Positions 54,754 to 63,436 are shown, numbered from the stretch's first letter. The stretch: 64,000 nt of DNA from JAIYCX01 sp964353175 (GCA_964353175.1 CAYGUX010000003.1:1-64000), one strand, 5' to 3'. Notes: a model not told the origin generated them from the sequence alone. Program-made: numbers and translations.

Positions 54754-56065
54754 ACTCAAACAACTCTCTAAAATTTGCACTTAATATCAAGTTCTTTTGC
54801 AATTCTTTTTTCTGAATGAATAACTCTTCTTTGACAACCTGATCTTCACTATCTATTCGGTCTAATACTCTAAATAATATATCTTTTCGATTCTTAAAAA
54901 CATCTCCCTTTTTTTGTGTGTTTTTAGAGAAGGAATCAGAAAGTAAATTTATTAAATCAGATGCAAACCGCGAAGCTAAAACAAATCCCGAAGTAGTTTC
55001 ATTGCATTTTAAAGAATAAAGAATCTCTGGAATAGTACTTTTCCTCGTATGATATAGGATGCCATTATTAAAAGACAACTCAGCGCTAAGTACCTCAGGG
55101 ACTGAAATCTTCTTTCCTCCGATCATTGCATGAATCAATAATGGAGGTATCCCCTGAGTACTTGTAATATCCGTCAATACGATAGAATCAAGGGTATCTA
55201 AAAGTGTCTTATTTATATTATCCTGTTCTAACTCACAAATACTAATCAAACCTTCACCGTCCGACTCTCCAATAAAGTAGGCTGGATATGCTAGCGATCT
55301 ATATGATTCAATCCCTGAGCAACTGATAACTTCCTTACTAGACATCGAAAATGGGCTATTCAATAAAAATAGGATGTTCGAAGTATCTTTTTTAATAAAA
55401 GTCTTAGAACCGTCGGCTTCTAAATAGTCGCATATCGGTAATAACTTTGACTCAAACTTAGATTTCTTTAATTGATCCAATATTCTATTCTCAAACACGA
55501 CACTCTTAGATTGTTCACTAGAAGGATTTAAGCAGTTGAAAATCTCGGAATATATTTCGACAGATCGGCCAAGAACTATTTGCTTTCCTATACTTACAGA
55601 GGAACTTGGGTAGAATTCTTTCATCTTAAGATCTACTCCTACTGGATCAGTAGAATGAAACAATGAAGATAGTTCCATCTTTAACATTGAGGCATCCTGC
55701 ATAACAACAACACCAGGATAGGAATCCCTTACCCACTGATATATATAGGACGGACTAGAATTATCCATTAAATATACGAATAGATCGATTTGTATTTCCT
55801 TCAATACAATCGGCAAACTATGGAGATGATAAAATGAAAAATCTCTGGAGTTCGATAAGGAGATGTTGCTAGAATACTGATAGTTTGTAAAATATAGCAC
55901 TCTACAATTATCTTCAATTTCAATCTTATCTTTTCTGAAATCAAGGATAGATTCTAGAATCAGATTGGAAGAATTTAAGATACAAGTGGGATCTGGTCCC
56001 ACAATCGCAATATTCTTTAATTTACCTATGACAGTTCCTGTATTCATCATATCCCCCATTAACAT
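54740..56065 (-). CDS. Unknown protein, possibly a divergent GT-B glycosyltransferase
   Basis: The 441-residue product starts near MNTGTVIGKLKNIAIVGPDPT, where a Rossmann-like strand (IAIVGPDP) opens the chain. Around residues 320-360 a block reads IVLTDITSTQGIPPLLIHAMIGGKKISVP, with the spacing of the GT-B nucleotide-binding region (EGFGLPxxEAMA-GxPV), but the acidic Glu of that motif is missing. Other parts have no recognisable motif. A degenerate or non-catalytic glycosyltransferase partner is the best guess. It overlaps the GT4 gene that follows, suggesting joint action on one glycan. Confidence 0.5.
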   Translation of the reverse strand: MLMGDMMNTGTVIGKLKNIAIVGPDPTCILNSSNLILESILDFRKDKIEIEDNCRVLYFTNYQYSSNISLSNSRDFSFYHLHSLPIVLKEIQIDLFVYLMDNSSPSYIYQWVRDSYPGVVVMQDASMLKMELSSLFHSTDPVGVDLKMKEFYPSSSVSIGKQIVLGRSVEIYSEIFNCLNPSSEQSKSVVFENRILDQLKKSKFESKLLPICDYLEADGSKTFIKKDTSNILFLLNSPFSMSSKEVISCSGIESYRSLAYPAYFIGESDGEGLISICELEQDNINKTLLDTLDSIVLTDITSTQGIPPLLIHAMIGGKKISVPEVLSAELSFNNGILYHTRKSTIPEILYSLKCNETTSGFVLASRFASDLINLLSDSFSKNTQKKGDVFKNRKDILFRVLDRIDSEDQVVKEELFIQKKELQKNLILSANFRELFEYVQD

Positions 56066-56126
56066 AGTGGATATCTAAACACTAGTCTGCAATATCAGAT
56101 ATAAACTTTCAGAAAATTACTATTAA

Positions 56127-57548
56127 TTACAAATTGGCTAATTTCTTTTTGTTAGACCTACCATACTTTGAAATCTTGGAAGTAAGAGGTTTAGTAATGG
56201 GAATCATCTTACCTTTATTGTCATTGGTCTCTGAAACACCAACATCCAAGTCTGCCTCTTTACGCTGACGCTCTTCCTCAAGTCGTTCGCGTTTTACCTT
56301 GCGACTATTTATATATAAGAAGAACAAAGGTAAACTTCTAACAACAATTAATGCCAAGACCATGATTAGGATAATCCCAACACCCACTCTCTCGACGAAC
56401 TCACGTAAACTTGATTTATCCGATATCCCTGAAAGATAATCTGAAAAGCCTATCTTCTTACCACTCTGATCGACAAGAGTTGATTTTGATTCCATCTGAG
56501 CGATTTGTTTTAGCTTACTTAACTTCTCTTGCTCTATATCAGCGATGCGATTTTGCATCTCAACAATATAAGGACTCTGGGGGAAATACTCTCCAAACTT
56601 CAAGGCTAATGCCTTTGCTTTTGATATCGCATTCCCTTCAATCGCATCCTCAAAACACTTCATATAGAACAATGTAAATCCAGATGTAAAATCCTCAGAG
56701 ACTTCCATCAATTCTATTTCACGACCGCCTTGTAAAAAATGTTCCTTCAACTCAAGTCTATACTTAGGAGAAATCTCCTCTCTTGCAAATTTCAAGACCC
56801 CATTATACACGCTAATTACATCGGGTGTTATATACTCTTGTTTAACACTAGCTAAAAGTAAAAGCTGTGTTTCCAATTGTTTCGGCTCGCGTTTTGCATA
56901 ATTTACAATAAATTGAGAACGTAGTCGTTCAAGCCAAAGAAGAAAAGATGGATCACTCGTAACAACAATATCTAGATTAATTCTAGGGGAGTATGCCTTT
57001 GGTGTAATAGCCTGAAAAATGGTACTAGCTTCCGTACTAAGCTCATAAAGTTCCTCCTCTACACTAAAAACTTTACCCATCGTACTTGCATGATAAAGTG
57101 CTGTAAACAACAGCGCTGAGGTCTCAAGATATCTTCCTAATTCAAAATTAACGACTTTGATACTATTCAGCCATCTTCTAGCTTCGGAAACGTCAGAACC
57201 GTAAGAAGATAAATTATCCTTCCACAACACCCAATCTGAATCGCTAAACTTAGTAACCATAGTTTCCAATGCAAAACTATTTAGCTCGGTTGAGATGGCC
57301 ATATACAATTGTGGATTACTCCTTAGGCTCTCTGAACGTATGAGGTTAAACTCTCCACTTGTTGAGGAGGTAGAAATTTCTTCTTTTAAGTTCTTAAGCA
57401 TTGCGCTTTTAAGCGTAACAGGAGCATTCAGTCTAGCTCTTGCAGGTTTAGGCAGATGAGAGTCTCTCTTTTCTTCAACGGCAGCACCTAACACTAAGGC
57501 TAAAGCAAAGCCAAGTGCAAATAGCCCTGAATATATAAGTGCTCGCAT
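56127..57548 (-). CDS. Unknown bitopic membrane protein with a large extracytoplasmic region
   Basis: The 473-residue protein has an N-terminal signal anchor (5-24), a large helical region (50-370), then a second helix at about 390-412 and a cytoplasmic tail rich in Arg, Glu and Lys (KRERLEEERQRKEADL) ending in a basic stretch. The helical region has TPR-like repeats in places (ALALKFGEYFPQSPYIVEMQ), but I cannot define them. It lies in the minus-strand run with the 441-residue protein and the small secreted protein upstream. A structural or scaffold role in the envelope is possible; I do not recognise a family. Confidence 0.55.
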   Translation of the reverse strand: MRALIYSGLFALGFALALVLGAAVEEKRDSHLPKPARARLNAPVTLKSAMLKNLKEEISTSSTSGEFNLIRSESLRSNPQLYMAISTELNSFALETMVTKFSDSDWVLWKDNLSSYGSDVSEARRWLNSIKVVNFELGRYLETSALLFTALYHASTMGKVFSVEEELYELSTEASTIFQAITPKAYSPRINLDIVVTSDPSFLLWLERLRSQFIVNYAKREPKQLETQLLLLASVKQEYITPDVISVYNGVLKFAREEISPKYRLELKEHFLQGGREIELMEVSEDFTSGFTLFYMKCFEDAIEGNAISKAKALALKFGEYFPQSPYIVEMQNRIADIEQEKLSKLKQIAQMESKSTLVDQSGKKIGFSDYLSGISDKSSLREFVERVGVGIILIMVLALIVVRSLPLFFLYINSRKVKRERLEEERQRKEADLDVGVSETNDNKGKMIPITKPLTSKISKYGRSNKKKLANL

Positions 57549-57756
57549 TTCCTATAAAAACTAAAATTAACTGTTATAAAAACTCACCAATAATCCACTT
57601 ATTGTGTAGCTAATTAGAATGTTAATCAAGTCAATAACATTAAAGACTAAAAGAATCAACTTTAGCCCTGTCCCTATAGTTTACAGGTTCCCTTAAAAAT
57701 CGACTAAACGAGCCACACCTAACAATCAGGACGAAATAGAAAAAACAATAGTAATT

Positions 57757-58266
57757 TTAAGGCTTTGATAGTAAAGCGCGGACTTTATTATCCGAAGAGC
57801 TATTTAAAATACTTTTAATCCGATTTAAACGTGAAGGTAAAACTTTTGATCCATTAGATGAACTAATAGAATCTAAGGCTAGCTTTGCTAGCTCAACGCG
57901 AAAGGACTGATCTGGAATTTCATTTAAATTAGCCAATATAACAGAGCAAAGTCCCAAACTTCCAGAATCAACAACATCATTCCGCAGTATCTCCTTTACA
58001 TCTTCCCTACTACTAAAACTTAGTAGTAACTTTACAGACCGAGTACTCAAATAGGGAGGAGAATCAGTCTCCCTAAATTCAATTAGATCAGCTACAATTT
58101 TATCCTCATCACCAAATACAGCAACTAGTTCGGATGCAGGCACGCTAAAATGACGCCCACTTAACTCAACTTCTAAAGAACGAGTATTTTCTGCATAGAC
58201 TTGAGAGCTGCACGTTAAAATAGTCAAAATCAAGAACTTAGATAATGCGGGTGGAACTAATTTCAT
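57757..58266 (-). CDS. Small secreted protein, unknown
   Basis: I start at the ATG at 58266 because GGAG lies five bases upstream; a longer frame would be encoded by the hairpin at 58285-58309. The 169-residue product has a signal peptide (hydrophobic core SKFLILTILTC, cleavage near VYA-EN). The mature part is helical with no recognised motif; the sequence LELAKLALDSISS-type repeats are not strong. It lies just after the HU gene terminator on the same strand, so it likely has little transcription from the HU promoter. Confidence 0.6.
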   Translation of the reverse strand: MKLVPPALSKFLILTILTCSSQVYAENTRSLEVELSGRHFSVPASELVAVFGDEDKIVADLIEFRETDSPPYLSTRSVKLLLSFSSREDVKEILRNDVVDSGSLGLCSVILANLNEIPDQSFRVELAKLALDSISSSNGSKVLPSRLNRIKSILNSSSDNKVRALLSKP

Positions 58267-58284
58267 CGGAACTCCAAATAGGCT

Positions 58285-58309
58285 GTTTGGGGGAGAGGCT
58301 CCCCCAAAC
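58285..58309 (-). terminator. 11-pair GC-rich hairpin after the HU-like gene
   Basis: GTTTGGGGGAG at 58285-58295 pairs with CTCCCCCAAAC at 58299-58309 around a three-base loop. It lies between the HU stop and the start of the next gene. The T-run is weak, so it may be a terminator or partial attenuator. Confidence 0.6.
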
Positions 58310-58320
58310 AAATATTAACT

Positions 58321-58980
58321 TTAAAGAACTGCTTCTTTTAAAGCTTTTCCAACTGTGAATGCAACTTTCTTCTTTGCAGAAATTTTAATTGCTTCCATAG
58401 TTTTTGGGTTAATACCCATTCTTGCTTTAGTCTTCTTAACTTGAAGTTTTCCAAGTCCAGGTAGAACAATTTTATAACCGCTCTTCAATGCTACTTGAAT
58501 CATTTCACTAAAAGAATCATAAAACTCTTTTGTAACTTTTCTCTTCTCAAAGCCTAAGAAACTAGTCATGCTATCCAATAACTCGCTTTGAGTATATTGA
58601 GATGTTTTAGTGTTCTTTGGAACAACTAGAGAAGGCTTAACTGGCTCTACTACTAGAGGTCTCTTAACCTTAACTGGCTTAGGAGCAGCTACCTTTTTTA
58701 CTACTTTTTTAGCTTCTACTTTTTTAGCTGCTTTTTTCTTTGCTGGTTTCTTTACAGCTTTCTTAGCTGGTGCTTTCTTAGTTGCTACTTTTTTAGCTGG
58801 TGCTTTTTTTGTAGCAGCTTTTTTAGCTGGTGCTTTTTTAGCTGGTGCCTTCTTTACTGTTTTTTTACTTGCTACCTTCTTAGCAGGTGCCTTTTTTGCT
58901 ACTTTCTTAGCAGGCGCCTTCTTAGCTGGACTTTTTTTTGCTGCTGTTTTTTTAGCAGGAGCTTTCTTTTTAGTTGCCAC
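58321..58980 (-). CDS. HU-family DNA-binding protein with long N-terminal Lys/Ala/Pro tail
   Basis: The 219-residue protein has two parts. Residues 1-127 are a basic, low-complexity tail of KKAPAKK and KKVATKK type repeats, like eukaryotic histone H1 tails. Residues 128-219 are an HU/IHF domain with the core SELLDSMTSFLGF, KSGYKIVLPGLGKLQVKKTKARMGINPKTMEAIKI and the DNA-intercalating arm. HU organises the nucleoid. Most tailed HUs have the tail at the C-terminus; here it precedes the domain. The start is a GTG with a near-perfect GGAGG six bases upstream, indicating strong expression. Confidence 0.92.
   Translation of the reverse strand: MATKKKAPAKKTAAKKSPAKKAPAKKVAKKAPAKKVASKKTVKKAPAKKAPAKKAATKKAPAKKVATKKAPAKKAVKKPAKKKAAKKVEAKKVVKKVAAPKPVKVKRPLVVEPVKPSLVVPKNTKTSQYTQSELLDSMTSFLGFEKRKVTKEFYDSFSEMIQVALKSGYKIVLPGLGKLQVKKTKARMGINPKTMEAIKISAKKKVAFTVGKALKEAVL
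58704..58977 (-). repeat. Degenerate repeats encoding KKAPAKK-type units in the HU tail
   Basis: About 90 codons consist of repeated lysine, alanine and proline codons with an A/T-rich period, so the DNA contains many imperfect direct repeats. This also produces the open frame with repeated Ala, Gly, Phe and Leu on the other strand, which is not a gene. Confidence 0.85.
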
Positions 58981-59323
58981 GGAAATCCTCCGATAATGAA
59001 TTATTCAGTTAAACGAAATTTTTTATAAAAAATTCTACCTCTAGCTACTGCTAACAAGGGCCTCTGGTCAAGTTAAATTTTGAGGGCCTTAAAATTCTAA
59101 ACTCGTTCTTTATGCCTTTCCCGTCCCCAACTATCGACATTTCAGAAGCCAATCAAAATCAAGAAGCTCACTTTTTTACTACTTAGCGTAGCAAGAAGTA
59201 CATAGAACAATTCTCTATCCCCGAGGGCTTCATCGGTACTCTCAGCACTAATAACTATGCTCAGCATACGAACATAAGAAAGGGATACAGTATCGGAAGA
59301 AAACTCTCTAAAACTCTATGATA
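58981..59323. other. Intergenic region upstream of the HU gene
   Basis: The 343-base stretch holds the HU ribosome site and promoter on one side. I see no clear consensus promoter. A plus-strand frame at 59112-59321 is open except for one TAG at 59184-59186 and may be a decayed gene or chance. Confidence 0.4.
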
Positions 59324-60523
59324 TTAAGAGGTTCTAGAGTTATCAACTTTTAAAGTTGAGTCAATCAACTCTACATATTGAGCAGTCACTGCCTCCCATG
59401 AAAAGACATCGACAGACCTTTTGAATGCGAGGCTTTTTAACTCAAGTCGTCCCTCTGGGTGCTCTATTACATTCCTTAGAGCGGCATGAAGCTGGTCGAT
59501 ATCATTAAAATCATAATAAATGCCGGTTTCATCAATAGTTTCTCTATGCTCTGGAACATCATTTGCTATGATATAATTAGCAAAGCCCATTGCCTCCACT
59601 AGTGCTGGATGGGTCCCACCCACTTCCGTTGCTTGAATATAAACAAAAGCTGCTAATTGTAGCGCCTCATATTCTTCTGAGAACCGATACCCCAAAAACT
59701 TAACTTCCTCCGGTGCTAGAGATTGAATAAGCTTTTTATACTCTTTCGCATAGGGTGCATCCCCAACAATCACGAGTGGATAACTCAACCTTACTTCTTT
59801 AGGCAACATTGAATATGCCTTAATTACCTTATCAGCATTGTTCTCAGGTTCTAGCCTACTTACATATAAGATATACTCACCAGCTTTAACTCCATAAGAA
59901 TCAAGTAGAGCACTCTGACTTGCTGAGAGAAAGCTATAGTCATCTTTTATTTTTTTTGAAGCGATCTCAGGGTCAATCACCCTAGCCCCATACCTAATTA
60001 CAGCAGAACACACGCCAAACCTATCTCTATAATAATCATCGATATAATCTGCGTCGGTAATAATTCTACTTGCAAATAAGGAGGAACAAGCCTCTCCCAA
60101 AGCATACCAAATTTTACCAAAGATATTCCACTTTCTCCTTTCCTTCTCTATCCCATCAACATTTATCAGAAGGGGGATACCTAACAATCTAACTATAAAT
60201 GCAAAAGGGCTATTCGCTGCATTACATAAAATGACACAATCTACACGATTCAGAATAAGATCAAAGAAGGCAAATAAAGAGTGTAGCGGGGTTTCAAAGT
60301 ATTTATGTTTAACGGCAGGAAGAAGGATTGATTTAATGCGCAAATATTCCGCCTCCTCTCTAAGAGGGTATTTAGAATGATACTTTCTTCCGTATACTCG
60401 GACCTCATAATCTAAATCACAAAGCCTACGACCAAGCTCTTCTGCGAAAGTCTCAAATCCGCCATATCTAGCTGGGACTCCACGCGTACCTATTATCGCT
60501 ACTTTTGGTTTAACTTTCATCAA
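59324..60523 (-). CDS. GT4-type glycosyltransferase with DUF1972 N-terminal domain
   Basis: The 399-residue protein begins with VAIIGTRGVPARYGGFETFAEEL, the characteristic DUF1972 signature found in rhamnosyl- and related transferases of polysaccharide clusters. The C-terminal half has YVSRLEPENNADKVIKAY, LVIVGDAPYAKEY and the block QATEVGGTHPALVEAMGFANYIIANDVPEHRE, which binds the nucleotide sugar. It is a single gene, divergent from the GT2-like gene at 60788. The donor sugar is unknown. Confidence 0.88.
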   Translation of the reverse strand: MMKVKPKVAIIGTRGVPARYGGFETFAEELGRRLCDLDYEVRVYGRKYHSKYPLREEAEYLRIKSILLPAVKHKYFETPLHSLFAFFDLILNRVDCVILCNAANSPFAFIVRLLGIPLLINVDGIEKERRKWNIFGKIWYALGEACSSLFASRIITDADYIDDYYRDRFGVCSAVIRYGARVIDPEIASKKIKDDYSFLSASQSALLDSYGVKAGEYILYVSRLEPENNADKVIKAYSMLPKEVRLSYPLVIVGDAPYAKEYKKLIQSLAPEEVKFLGYRFSEEYEALQLAAFVYIQATEVGGTHPALVEAMGFANYIIANDVPEHRETIDETGIYYDFNDIDQLHAALRNVIEHPEGRLELKSLAFKRSVDVFSWEAVTAQYVELIDSTLKVDNSRTS

Positions 60524-60618
60524 AGAAATGCCTTGCTAATATTAAAACTAAACACCACAACGCTAGCTCTCGTTACGAAGTCTCGTTAATAATGCGGGCT
60601 AGTCTGGTACAAATTCAA

Positions 60619-60696
60619 AGCTTCTACTATACTGCTTGGGAAATGAATTACAGTTTAGAAAATTCAATTATTGAAATAGCAGTATAGGTAGAAGCT
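60619..60696. repeat. Long inverted repeat in the divergent glycosyltransferase intergenic region
   Basis: AGCTTCTACTATACTGCT at 60619-60636 and AGCAGTATAGGTAGAAGCT at 60678-60696 are inverted copies; all 18 pairs form with one extra G bulged in the second arm. The 41-base loop contains a 13-base palindrome, TTCAATTATTGAA (60663-60675). Another near-palindrome, AGTAATATGCATACTTACT, follows at 60708-60726. No T-run or gene explains the structure, and no matching target duplication flanks it. Confidence 0.75.
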
Positions 60697-60787
60697 GTAA
60701 AGCAATGAGTAATATGCATACTTACTGACCTAAACTTAAGGCGGACTCTTTGGCCCGTAATAAAATTGCGATGATGAGATAATTCAG

Positions 60788-62440
60788 ATGTACAACTTTA
60801 CAAGAGAATATACCGTACCTTCGTGGAGCATGAAACCTAGCATCTGCATCCTAATACCTGTTTTCAACCATGCTCAATATATTGAAGTATCAATTAACTC
60901 CATCCTAGAACAGGTCCAAAATAATCAGTTCTGGAAAAATCTAAAGATTAAAGTACTAAATGATGGGTCAAAAGAGGAGATTCTTCCACATATAAAAAAA
61001 TTCATCGAATTGGGACAAATTGAGTTCATAGAACAGCTCAACAAAGGATTGCCTTCGGCTTTAAACGAACTTTATAAATGGGAATTCAAAGATGAGAATC
61101 AAGTAGATTATATTACTTGGCATTCTGCTGACAACCTATACTTGCCCAATAGTCTAAACACTATGGCCACATTTCTAACTGCGAATCCTGATCTTGACTA
61201 TACTTTTGCTAATGTTCAACTGATTGATGCAAATGGAATGGAATTAAAGGAATCTAACTATCGTAAACCTGACCAATCTAAAGAAAACACTTCGATTTTA
61301 AATTTAGACTACCCTACGGAATTACTCTCTGAGTTTAATGATAACTTTATAAATGCATGCTTTTTAGAAAAAAGATTGTCTTGTACTCTTACTCAACTAT
61401 TCAAACCCGATTGTAATGGGTTTGAAGATTATTTACATTGGTTGAATATGTCATTTCTAGGTAAAGGCAGACATTTAAATAAAGTTAAACCTCTATACCA
61501 ATACCGCCTCCATAATGACTCACTCACCTCCACAATAGTAAATGAAACCCTTGCCAACAAACAAAAAATTTATTTTGATAAGTTGATACCACATTTTATA
61601 GAAGCACATAATCAAGAGTACGGAATAAAAGGCAAAGCAGTATTCCATATAAATAGTTCAAATGTCCTCTCTAGCTACCATGACGAACAATCTGCTCATC
61701 TACATACAACCCACTCCCAGCATCAGAGAATTAGTGCCAAAGTTCATCTTACAGAATATGGCAATCGCACAATTATTCCAGGTAGCTTTGAACCACCGAA
61801 GGTAATCCAAAGAGCTAGGGGTAGATACTTGGGTCTGTTTGAAGATGAATATGAACAAACCGGAAGAGTTATAATATTCACCCCCGATGATTTTAATAAA
61901 TTCAATGGATTAAAGGAAGCGATCCTAGAATTTATTAGTAGCCACAAAGACCTCGGCATAGTTTTATTTTGCGGAACGAAGGCAAGTCGCACTAATTCTG
62001 ACCACCTTTTCTTAGCAAGCAATTTAGCAAAAAACCTAAGGATAGTAGATTCTCAAGAATGTACTAATGCAGAAGAGAGAGCGATAATTCTACTAAATGC
62101 CCTAGGAAGTTGCGATGCGATAATCTCAATTTCTGCTTTCATTCGAAATTTAACTACTATTCTTAAAGAAGAAACCTATTTGTACAATGATTTTTGTGCA
62201 GAGGCCGCACTTGCCGCCGGTGCTGGTAGAGCACTTCTTTGTCCATCAATTGTTCCTCAGTCTATCAGTGGGCCACTTCCACACGTACTATCTTGGGATA
62301 GTACATCTTTCCTCCCCACTAATATTAAATCCCTTAAAACAGAGTTAACTAATGCACATTTCGACTCTATTTTAAGGCTATTTTCCAGTGATAATATCAA
62401 AAAGAAGCAAATTGGAAGTATTATTCCTATTTTTAGATAG
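60788..62440 (+). CDS. GT2-like glycosyltransferase with unexplained C-terminal half
   Basis: The 550-residue protein starts with a GT2 domain: ILIPVFNHAQYIEVSINSIL (21-40), VLNDGS (56-61), EQLNKGLPSALNELY and WHSADN (111-116) where many enzymes have the DxD motif. The GT2 part ends near 240. Residues 250-550 look like a second globular domain: GRVIIFTPDDFNKFNGLKEAILEFI and AALAAGAGRALLCPSIVPQS give the feel of a GT-B C-terminal half, although I cannot confirm this. An alternative start at codon 15 lacks a good ribosome site. A bifunctional transferase is possible. Confidence 0.72.
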   Translation: MYNFTREYTVPSWSMKPSICILIPVFNHAQYIEVSINSILEQVQNNQFWKNLKIKVLNDGSKEEILPHIKKFIELGQIEFIEQLNKGLPSALNELYKWEFKDENQVDYITWHSADNLYLPNSLNTMATFLTANPDLDYTFANVQLIDANGMELKESNYRKPDQSKENTSILNLDYPTELLSEFNDNFINACFLEKRLSCTLTQLFKPDCNGFEDYLHWLNMSFLGKGRHLNKVKPLYQYRLHNDSLTSTIVNETLANKQKIYFDKLIPHFIEAHNQEYGIKGKAVFHINSSNVLSSYHDEQSAHLHTTHSQHQRISAKVHLTEYGNRTIIPGSFEPPKVIQRARGRYLGLFEDEYEQTGRVIIFTPDDFNKFNGLKEAILEFISSHKDLGIVLFCGTKASRTNSDHLFLASNLAKNLRIVDSQECTNAEERAIILLNALGSCDAIISISAFIRNLTTILKEETYLYNDFCAEAALAAGAGRALLCPSIVPQSISGPLPHVLSWDSTSFLPTNIKSLKTELTNAHFDSILRLFSSDNIKKKQIGSIIPIFR

Positions 62441-62458
62441 ATAATCTGTAATATTTTC

Positions 62459-62494
62459 TTGTTGTAATGCGTCTAACAGCCTATTATCCCGTAC
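62459..62494 (+). promoter_or_regulatory. Candidate promoter of the DsbA-like gene
   Basis: TTGTTG at 62459-62464 and TATTAT at 62482-62487 are separated by 17 bases. An imperfect palindrome at 62493-62523 overlaps the expected start of transcription. Confidence 0.4.
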
Positions 62495-62523
62495 ATTCTA
62501 ATTAGCTTGCTAGCTTAGAATGT
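62493..62523. promoter_or_regulatory. Imperfect palindrome upstream of the DsbA-like gene
   Basis: ACATTCTAA at 62493-62501 pairs with TTAGAATGT at 62515-62523, and an inner TAGC/GCTA set extends the stem with bulges. It could be an operator or a 5' leader hairpin. Confidence 0.35.
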
Positions 62524-62564
62524 GATTATAACCGTATCAACCGAAGGTGTACCTACTAAAACTT

Positions 62565-63353
62565 ATGATTCAAAATATGTATTTAAAAAACATTCTAACG
62601 AGAAGCACTCTACTTGCAGGTGTAGCTACTCTATCTTTTACTCAGTCCGCTTTAGCAGCTGACCTTGATCAAGGTGCATTTGACAAGGCGATGGATAAAT
62701 ACCTTTCTAATGAAAAAAATGTAGAAAAGGTTAGCAACTCTATTCAAACATTCTTCACTAAAAAAAGAATGGAAGAACAAAAGAACGCAGCTCAAGCAGA
62801 GTCTCAGAAATTAGAAGACCAGTTCAAGAATCCTGTAAAAGTTGACATCGGGAATAGCCCGACAAAAGGTCCTAAAGATGCCAAAGTTACGGTTGTTGAA
62901 TTCTCCGATTTCCAGTGCCCATTCTGTTCAAAGGGTAAATCAATCGTCGATGAACTCGTTAAACTTTATCCTAATGATGTTAAAGTAGTTTTTAAAAACC
63001 TACCTCTTGAGTTCCATCCACAAGCCTTACCTGCCGCCAAAGCTTCACTAGCTGCTGGCAAACAAGATAAGTTTTGGGAAATGCATGACTACCTTTTTGA
63101 TAACCAAAAAAGCCTAGCTGATGGATTTTATGAAGAAGCGGCAAAAGCGCTTAGTTTAGATTTAGACAAATTTAAAAAGGACTTTGCAGATCCAGCGATT
63201 GAAGCGGCTATTCAAAGTGACCTTGCTCAGGCTAAAAGCCTTAATGTTCAAGGTACTCCAAACTTCTTTGTAAATGGAGTAAACTTAAGAGGTGCTTACC
63301 CAATTGAGGACTTCAAGCAAATTGTGGACAAATGGTTAAAAATGAAAAAATAG
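62565..63353 (+). CDS. DsbA-like thioredoxin-fold protein (exported)
   Basis: The 262-residue product has a signal peptide (cleavage near ALA-AD), a helical N-terminal extension of about 60 residues and a thioredoxin domain with insertion. The active site is CPFC at 118-121 and the cis-proline is in QGTPNFFVNG. This DsbA/DSBA-like fold (Thioredoxin_4) can form or isomerise disulfides. A GTG at 62547 would be an upstream start, but gives no better signal sequence. The N-terminal extension (KAMDKYLSNEKNVEKVSNSI) may mediate dimerisation. Confidence 0.85.
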   Translation: MIQNMYLKNILTRSTLLAGVATLSFTQSALAADLDQGAFDKAMDKYLSNEKNVEKVSNSIQTFFTKKRMEEQKNAAQAESQKLEDQFKNPVKVDIGNSPTKGPKDAKVTVVEFSDFQCPFCSKGKSIVDELVKLYPNDVKVVFKNLPLEFHPQALPAAKASLAAGKQDKFWEMHDYLFDNQKSLADGFYEEAAKALSLDLDKFKKDFADPAIEAAIQSDLAQAKSLNVQGTPNFFVNGVNLRGAYPIEDFKQIVDKWLKMKK

Positions 63354-63372
63354 TGCGTCCTAATCACTATAA

Positions 63373-63436
63373 ATTTTAATGCGTATTTCACTGCGCATTA
63401 AAATAAAAAAGGGGGAGCTTTCAGCTCCCCCTTTTT
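63373..63436. terminator. Two tandem hairpins between dsbA-like gene and hflX
   Basis: The first is ATTTTAATGCG (63373-63383) with CGCATTAAAAT (63394-63404), 11 pairs. The second is AAAAAGGGGGAGCT (63406-63419) with AGCTCCCCCTTTTT (63423-63436), 14 pairs and a three-base loop, followed by a T-run in both directions. The second is an excellent bidirectional terminator for these converging genes. Confidence 0.92.

Noticed and set aside
58267..58311. Upstream extension of the small secreted protein
   Set aside because: It would be encoded by the GC-rich hairpin and move the signal peptide inward.
58704..58977. CRISPR-like repeat array
   Set aside because: The repeats are degenerate protein-coding units without regular spacers.
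58610..58996. Plus-strand open frame of 128 codons across the HU gene
   Set aside because: It is the antisense of the Lys/Ala/Pro repeat tail, giving repetitive Ala, Gly, Phe and Leu; it has no ribosome site and is a shadow.
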